This document shows positions 5,288 to 9,947 of a stretch of DNA of 9,947 nt, piece by piece. Each line of letters opens with the position of its first letter. The stretch's first letter is position 1. Under the pieces are notes generated by a model. The model did not search any database. It was not told the DNA's origin and saw nothing but the letters and a program-made list of their open reading frames with translations. Origin of the DNA: Actinomycetota bacterium (GTDB taxonomy: Bacteria > Actinomycetota > Thermoleophilia > Solirubrobacterales > Solirubrobacteraceae); contig WLNX01000048.1 of NCBI GenBank assembly GCA_009699565.1, positions 1 through 9,947 on the forward strand, written 5' to 3'. A program made the position numbers and the translations under genes.

Positions 5288-7726
5288 TTAGACGTCGAGG
5301 TTTACGACGTCGCGAGCGTTGTCTTCGATGAAGTTTCGGCGAGGTTCAACGACGTCGCCCATCAGCATTGAGAAGATCTCATCGGCTGCGACGGCGTCGG
5401 CGATTGAGACCTTCTGCAGCGTGCGGGTTGCCGGATCCATCGTCGTCTGACGGAGCTGCTCGGCATTCATCTCGCCGAGGCCCTTGAAGCGGCTCAGCTG
5501 CACACCCTTCTGTGCAACCGAGAGCACCGCAGTGCCGAGCGATTCGAAGGTTGACGCCATCTCCTCGCGGTCGCCGAGGCGCACCACGAAGGGCCCGACT
5601 CCAGTCAGCTTGACGATCTCCTCGTGAAGCTTGAGCAGGCCGAGGTACTCGGCGCTCTCGAACAGCTCGATCGGCATCCGGTGCGTCCGTGCGAGGCCGC
5701 TGCCGCGCTCGATCGAACGGATCAGAAGGATTCCCCCGTCGCTGGATTCAAGTTCCGTAGTGAGGATCCCAGCCTCGGCATCCTTGGCCCCAAGCAGCTT
5801 GATCGCGTCCTTGGAGCTCGCGATCCCGTCGCTGAGAAGTGCGGACTCTTCGAGGAAGCGGACCATGTCCTCGCCGTGGCGTGCGCGAAGGGCAGCCGAG
5901 AGCTGCTCGTAGCGGCGCATACTGCGGCGATAGCCCTGCCACTTGGCCTCGGTCAACTTCACCTTTTTCCCGGCGCCGTCGGTGATCTCAAACTTCTCGT
6001 AACTGTCGGCGAGGAGCACCTCTTCGAGCTCCGAGTCCTTCTCGATGTAGCGCTCCTGAGAGCCCTTCTTGATTTTGTAGAGGGGCGGCTTTGCGATGTA
6101 AACGAAGCCTGCGTCAATCAGCGGCTGCATCTCGCGGAACAGGAGAGTCAGGACGAGCGTCCGGATGTGGGCTCCGTCGACGTCAGCATCGGTCATCAAG
6201 ATCACCTTGTGGTAGCGGGCGTTCTCGATGTCGAATTCCCCGGCGATGCCGGTGCCAATCGCCGTAATAAGTGCCTGAACCTCGTTGTTTTGCAGGACTT
6301 TGTCGATCCTCGCCTTCTCTACGTTGAGGATCTTGCCGCGTAGCGGCAGGACGGCCTGGGTGTTGCGGTCGCGACCCTGCTTGGCCGAGCCGCCGGCGGA
6401 GTCACCCTCGACTACGAAGAGTTCGGCGAGCGACGGATCCTTGACGGAGCAGTCGGCAAGCTTGCCGGGCAGGCGCGAATTCTCCAAGGCGCTCTTGCGA
6501 CGCGTCAGGTCGCGGGCCTTGCGGGCGGCGCTCCGCGCCTGTGCCGCTTGGACGGCTTTACGGATAATCGCTCTCGCATCGGCAGGATTCTCTTCAAGGA
6601 ACTCTGCGAGCTTGGTGTTAACAATGCCCTCGACGAAGCCCTGCATGCCGGGGTTGCCGAGCTTGGTCTTGGTCTGACCCTCGAACTGAGGGTCGGTCAG
6701 CTTCGCCGACAGAACAGCGGTCAGGCCTTCGCGGACGTCCTCACCGCTCAAGTTGTCGTCCTTCTCCTTGAGTTCTCCCTTGTCGCGCGCGTACTTGTTC
6801 AGCGTCCTCGTCAGAGCCGACCTCAGGCCGGATAGGTGAGAGCCGCCCTCGTGCGTGTTGATGTTGTTGGCGAAAGAGAAGACCGACTCTTGGTAGGACC
6901 CGTTCCATTGCAAAGCGCACTCGACTGCGCCCTCGTCGCCTTCGTCGGAGAAGTAGACGACCTTGGGGTGAATCGGCTCCTTGTTCTCGTTCAGGTAGGT
7001 GACGAAGTCCTTGATCCCACCCTCGTAACAGAAGTCGACGGTCTGTCCCGTCCCGCGCTCGTCGGTCAGGGAGATCTTCAGCCCGCGGGTGAGGAAGGCC
7101 GTCTCGCGCAGCCGCTGCTCAAGAATCGAGAAGTCGAATTCGGTTTCGTCGAAGATGCTCGCGTCGGGTAGGAAGGTGATCGCCGTGCCGGTTGCATCGG
7201 TCTTCTCGCCCTTGACCAGCTCCGCAAGCGGAGCGCCGCGCGCGTAGTTCTGAGTGTGATGGAAGCCCTCGCGGCTGACGTCGATCGAAAGCTCTTCGCT
7301 CAGCGCATTGACGACCGATACGCCGACTCCGTGCAGACCGCCGGAGACCTTGTACCCCTCGCCGTCACCAAACTTGCCGCCGGCGTGAAGCACCGTCAGC
7401 ACGACCTCGACGGCCGGTTTCTTCTCCTTCTCATGCATCGAGACGGGGATCCCGCGACCGTCGTCGACAACCGTCACCGAGTTGTCTGCGTGGATCGTGA
7501 CCGAGACCGAGCTGCAGTGGCCCGCGAGGGCTTCGTCGACCGAGTTGTCGACGACCTCGTAGACCAGGTGATGAAGGCCGCGGACGCCGGTCGAACCGAC
7601 ATACATTCCCGGGCGCTTGCGGACGGCTTCAAGCCCCTCAAGGACTGTGATGTCGGACGCATCGTACGACCCACTCGTAGTGGCCTGCGTGGCGTCCTTC
7701 TTGGGGTCCTTCTCAGCTTTGGTCAT
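5288..7726 (-). CDS. gyrB: DNA gyrase subunit B, long form with TOPRIM-domain insertion
   Basis: The 812-residue ATPase subunit of gyrase. The GHKL ATP site shows EVVDNSVDEA (57-66), DDGRGIP (88-94), GGKFGDGEGYKVSGGLHGVG (116-135) and the QTK loop (351-353) of the transducer domain. The TOPRIM metal site has EGDSA (440-444) and DADVDG (513-518); PLRGKILNVEKA (461-472) lies between. The C-terminus has SRFKGLGEMN (745-754) and the usual VEPRR/FIEDNA end. Between YKIKKG (550-555) and GVQLSRFKGLGEMN (741-754) there are about 185 residues, matching the extra domain of E. coli-type GyrB (804 residues); mycobacterial and Bacillus GyrB lack it. ATG 7726 has GGAG at 4-nt spacing. A terminator-like hairpin lies just upstream, so read-through or attenuation may set expression. 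It precedes gyrA in an operon. Confidence 0.98.
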   Translation of the reverse strand: MTKAEKDPKKDATQATTSGSYDASDITVLEGLEAVRKRPGMYVGSTGVRGLHHLVYEVVDNSVDEALAGHCSSVSVTIHADNSVTVVDDGRGIPVSMHEKEKKPAVEVVLTVLHAGGKFGDGEGYKVSGGLHGVGVSVVNALSEELSIDVSREGFHHTQNYARGAPLAELVKGEKTDATGTAITFLPDASIFDETEFDFSILEQRLRETAFLTRGLKISLTDERGTGQTVDFCYEGGIKDFVTYLNENKEPIHPKVVYFSDEGDEGAVECALQWNGSYQESVFSFANNINTHEGGSHLSGLRSALTRTLNKYARDKGELKEKDDNLSGEDVREGLTAVLSAKLTDPQFEGQTKTKLGNPGMQGFVEGIVNTKLAEFLEENPADARAIIRKAVQAAQARSAARKARDLTRRKSALENSRLPGKLADCSVKDPSLAELFVVEGDSAGGSAKQGRDRNTQAVLPLRGKILNVEKARIDKVLQNNEVQALITAIGTGIAGEFDIENARYHKVILMTDADVDGAHIRTLVLTLLFREMQPLIDAGFVYIAKPPLYKIKKGSQERYIEKDSELEEVLLADSYEKFEITDGAGKKVKLTEAKWQGYRRSMRRYEQLSAALRARHGEDMVRFLEESALLSDGIASSKDAIKLLGAKDAEAGILTTELESSDGGILLIRSIERGSGLARTHRMPIELFESAEYLGLLKLHEEIVKLTGVGPFVVRLGDREEMASTFESLGTAVLSVAQKGVQLSRFKGLGEMNAEQLRQTTMDPATRTLQKVSIADAVAADEIFSMLMGDVVEPRRNFIEDNARDVVNLDV

Positions 7727-7743
7727 TTCGCTCCGATAAAGGT

Positions 7744-7783
7744 AAAAAACCTCGGTCCCGTGGGCATTTCCAAGGGGCCGAGG
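7744..7783 (-). terminator. Intrinsic terminator-like hairpin in the gyrB leader
   Basis: Read on the minus strand, CCTCGG (7783-7778) pairs with CCGAGG (7755-7750), with an inner CCC/GGG (7776-7774, 7759-7757) across one C-A mismatch and a 14-nt loop. Six Ts follow immediately (7749-7744). This is a textbook rho-independent terminator shape. Only 17 nt separate the T-run from the gyrB ATG, so no promoter fits downstream of it: it must either be read through or act as an attenuator of gyrB-gyrA, besides ending the dnaN-recF-DUF721 transcript. Confidence 0.75.
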
Positions 7784-7804
7784 CAGACACTTTTGGTATC
7801 CAGA

Positions 7805-7813
7805 ACAATAGCA
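7805..7813 (-). promoter_or_regulatory. Possible extended -10 promoter for gyrB-gyrA
   Basis: On the minus strand TGCTATTGT fits an extended -10 (TGnTAnnnT). No good -35 is found 16-19 nt upstream. Transcription would start near 7798 and give a leader of about 70 nt that contains the terminator-like hairpin 7744-7783. TACGAT (7869-7864) is another -10-like hexamer farther upstream, also without a clear -35. The rest of the DUF721-gyrB gap (7727-7902) shows only short weak inverted repeats. Confidence 0.3.
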
Positions 7814-7902
7814 GTTGGGTAGGCCGGACTGACGCTCACAGAGGGCCGAAATAGCCCGTAAACATCGTAAATTTTGACCAAATCAGCCTCAGCGGTCAGT
7901 AG

Positions 7903-8232
7903 TTACTGAGCGCCGTCGTGGGACCAGCCCTTGGCAGCCACCGTTTGGCACCGCAAAGAGCTCACGCGCGGCTCACCTAGAGCACCGTTAAGCGACTTGA
8001 TCAGGGTGACGCTCATGAGGTCAATCTCCTGTGCCCAAACGGCGCTCGAGCAGGTCACGGTGAGGACACCGCCGGCCTCTCCCGTAGGCGATGCCTGAGC
8101 TGCTACTGCGTCGCCCACGGCCGACGCCCAGTGGAGCTGTATCTGGGCCAGCGTTGTCGCCGGCGTCAGGCGGTCGGCGAGTTCGCGGATAGAGGTCCCC
8201 GCGGACCTGGGAGCGGAACGCCGGCGGCTCAT
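7903..8232 (-). CDS. DUF721 / DciA-like protein
   Basis: The 109-residue product fits the DUF721 family: a basic N-terminus (MSRRRSAPRS), then IRELADRLTPATTLAQIQLHWASAVGDAVAAQASP (about 15-49) with the characteristic Trp in xWxxAVG, a beta strand GVLTVTCSSAVWAQEIDLMS (55-74) with the second conserved Trp, and a final helix plus strand. DciA, the studied member of this family, helps load or operate the replicative helicase DnaB, and the position beside recF and dnaN fits a replication role; members are short, so detailed function here is inferred. The ATG overlaps the recF stop (ATGA, 8232-8229) and has AGGAG with 8-nt spacing inside the end of recF, so translation is likely coupled. The 176-nt gap to gyrB follows. 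Confidence 0.85.
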   Translation of the reverse strand: MSRRRSAPRSAGTSIRELADRLTPATTLAQIQLHWASAVGDAVAAQASPTGEAGGVLTVTCSSAVWAQEIDLMSVTLIKSLNGALGEPRVSSLRCQTVAAKGWSHDGAQ

Positions 8233-9332
8233 GCGGCAAGCTCCTGGCCGACGACGCCGCGCTCAACTGTGACGCGCGCCACTCCCGCAGCCTCGCCGCC
8301 CGGTACGTGCTCCAACTCGGTTGTCGTCACGACCGACTGACCCGCGGCCGTGATTCGCTCGACCAACCGTGCGCGCCGATCAGCGTCGAGTTCGCTCATC
8401 ACGTCGTCAAGCAGCAGCAGGGGGGTCTGCCCCCTCTCGGCCGCAAGCACCTCTCGCTCCGCCAACAGCAGCGAGAGGAGCGCCACCCGCTGCTCTCCCT
8501 GCGAACCGTATACGCGCAGTTCGCGCCCCTCCCGGCTAAGGAGAAGCTCGTCGCGGTGAGGCCCATGCCCGGTGAATCCGCGCTCCAAGTCGGAACTTCG
8601 ACGCTCCAGGAGCTCGGCGGCGAAGGCGGCAGGGTCCTCCGCCGTGCTGCGAGGCCGGTAGCGGAGCTCAAGCCCCCCGGGCAGCCCAAGCTCGGTGGCT
8701 ATCTCCTGAGCGGGTTCGCCTACCAGGGCAACCGCCCGCTCCCTCTCCAGTCGCAGCGCGATCGCGTGGCGTCCCAACTCCAGATCCCACGTATCGAGCT
8801 CGGAGGGATCGACTCCGTGGTTGCGGATTCTCGAAAGGAGGGCATTTCGCTGGGCCAGGGCTGCACCATAGTCGCGGCGAACCGAAGCCCTTGCCGGCCA
8901 CAGACCGGCCACCAGCTGGTCGAGGTGATCGCGCCGCAACGACGGCGCGCCCTTGATCAGATCCAGCCGGTCCGGCAGAAACACGCAGGCCAGCGGGCGG
9001 AACGGAACGTCCACGAGGCGGTCTACCGGGCCTCCGTCAGCCGTTACGTGGCGTGGTTGACCGGGTTCGAAGCCGACAGCGAGCGTGTGCGAGCCTGCAT
9101 CGCCTTCAAGTTCGAACTCAACCCTTGCCGCCCCCTGACCGAAGCGGATGAACTCGCGGTCGTTCGAGGTGCGGCAAGAGCGCCCTGTGCAGCCAAAGTA
9201 GAGCGCCTCAAGCAAATTCGTCTTGCCGGCGCCATTTGCGCCGTAGATCACTGTCAGACGGTCTCCCAGCGTGATAGAGGCATCCTCATAACAGCGAACG
9301 TCGCGAACCCGCAAGCGACGGATCAGCTCCAT
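8229..9332 (-). CDS. recF: DNA replication and repair protein RecF
   Basis: The 367-residue SMC-like ATPase binds DNA at single-strand/double-strand junctions and, with RecO and RecR, loads RecA at gaps. Walker A is GANGAGKTN (31-39) in the usual N-terminal context IYGANGAGKTNLLEALYF. HGPHRDEL (256-263) is the family motif before the ABC signature SQGEQ (277-281), and Walker B is LLLLDDVMSELD (305-316). A coiled arm region about 150-250 replaces the long SMC coiled coil. Length is normal for the family. ATG 9332 overlaps the dnaN stop by one base (TGATG on the minus strand), with no strong ribosome binding site, so it probably depends on translation of dnaN. Confidence 0.97.
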   Translation of the reverse strand: MELIRRLRVRDVRCYEDASITLGDRLTVIYGANGAGKTNLLEALYFGCTGRSCRTSNDREFIRFGQGAARVEFELEGDAGSHTLAVGFEPGQPRHVTADGGPVDRLVDVPFRPLACVFLPDRLDLIKGAPSLRRDHLDQLVAGLWPARASVRRDYGAALAQRNALLSRIRNHGVDPSELDTWDLELGRHAIALRLERERAVALVGEPAQEIATELGLPGGLELRYRPRSTAEDPAAFAAELLERRSSDLERGFTGHGPHRDELLLSREGRELRVYGSQGEQRVALLSLLLAEREVLAAERGQTPLLLLDDVMSELDADRRARLVERITAAGQSVVTTTELEHVPGGEAAGVARVTVERGVVGQELAA

Positions 9333-9947
9333 CAGGCGTTCAGGCGAATCGGCATAATCAGGTAGAGGAAGCCGCTCCCGTCCGCAGACACGATCAGCCC
9401 CGGACGCAGCGGGTTGATCAGCTTGAGGATTACGTCATCCGAAGTGGTGCTCTCAAGACCTGCAACAAGAAACTCCGGGTTGAAGCCAATCTCCATTGGT
9501 TCGCCAGCGAACGGAACCGGCAGAGTGTCCTTCGCTTCGCCTACATCCGGCGTCTGCGCCGACAGTGTCAGCTCGCCCTCGGTGAAGGAAAGCCTTAGCG
9601 GGGCATTCTTCTGAGCCAGCAGCGCGATCCGCTTAGCGACGGTGAGGAACTCCTCTGTCGAAATTGTCAGCTCGTGTTCAAAAGCGTCTGGCAGGAGCTG
9701 CTGGTAGCTGGGAAATTGACCATCGATCAAGCGTGACGACAGAGCTACCTGACCGACTTCGAAGACGACCTGATTGGATCGAACTCCGATCGCTATCGAT
9801 TCTGTCGCCGGCTCGACCAGCCTTGTCAGCTCTTCCAGAGCCCTCGCGGGTACGTTTGCCTCAAATCCTTCTTTCAAAGGCTCACTTAGCGCCGTCTCTT
9901 TGACGCTGAGGCGATAGGAATCGGTGGCAACCATCCGCAGCTCATTG
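9332..9947 (-). CDS. dnaN: DNA polymerase III sliding clamp (beta subunit), C-terminal half, 5' truncated by the window
   Basis: The frame is open to the window end and yields 204 residues, starting NELRMVATDSYRLSV, which corresponds to the junction segment LRxVATDxxRL in the middle of DnaN. The remainder covers the end of the second and the whole third clamp fold, including SRLIDGQFPSYQQLLP and the C-terminal hydrophobic pocket strand YLIMPIRLNA, where clamp-binding peptides of the polymerase dock. About 165-175 N-terminal residues lie beyond the right edge. The clamp is a head-to-tail dimer ring that tethers polymerase III. In this gene order dnaA would be the next gene upstream. The ATG at 9934 is internal, not the start. 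Confidence 0.97.
   Translation of the reverse strand, partial: NELRMVATDSYRLSVKETALSEPLKEGFEANVPARALEELTRLVEPATESIAIGVRSNQVVFEVGQVALSSRLIDGQFPSYQQLLPDAFEHELTISTEEFLTVAKRIALLAQKNAPLRLSFTEGELTLSAQTPDVGEAKDTLPVPFAGEPMEIGFNPEFLVAGLESTTSDDVILKLINPLRPGLIVSADGSGFLYLIMPIRLNA

Noticed and set aside
7727..7902. Origin of replication in the DUF721-gyrB gap
   Set aside because: No DnaA-box-like clusters were seen, and in this gene order the origin is expected next to dnaA beyond the right edge.

Overview
The window is a piece of core chromosome from a GC-rich bacterium, most likely an actinobacterium. The order dnaN-recF-DUF721-gyrB-gyrA (reading leftward, on the minus strand) is the classic actinobacterial replication-origin neighbourhood; dnaA and oriC would be expected beyond the right edge. 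Two details argue against the Mycobacterium/Streptomyces branch and suggest a deep-branching class such as Thermoleophilia: GyrB carries the long insertion familiar from E. coli GyrB, and GyrA has Ser-Asp (not the mycobacterial Ala) at the quinolone positions. This placement is an inference from family knowledge, not a database result.

Left part (1-2374, plus strand): the C-terminal end of a CARDB-like secreted or surface protein; a membrane-anchored DUF4446 protein; pheA (prephenate dehydratase with ACT domain), whose start overlaps the DUF4446 stop by 4 nt; and an HNH endonuclease family protein of the conserved actinobacterial type. 

Middle (2375-2660): about 290 bases with no conventional gene between the convergent HNH and gyrA genes. 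This is the most interesting stretch. It holds an extended -10-like element, two long matches to the complement of the 16S rRNA 3' end, an 11-codon ORF whose stop codon lies in a hairpin tetraloop, and several strong and partly mutually exclusive hairpins. It looks like an independent small RNA or mini-mRNA. A further hairpin at 2614-2645 probably ends transcription from one or both sides.

Right part (2661-9947, minus strand): gyrA and gyrB (the two gyrase subunits, separated by 29 nt), a 176-nt leader region upstream of gyrB containing a terminator-like hairpin with a six-U tail only 17 nt before the gyrB start, then DUF721/DciA-like, recF and the C-terminal half of dnaN in a tightly overlapping cluster. 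These genes supply the sliding clamp, gap repair, a probable helicase-loading factor and negative supercoiling, so the cluster is a replication operon. I see no mobile element, CRISPR array, tRNA or rRNA gene.
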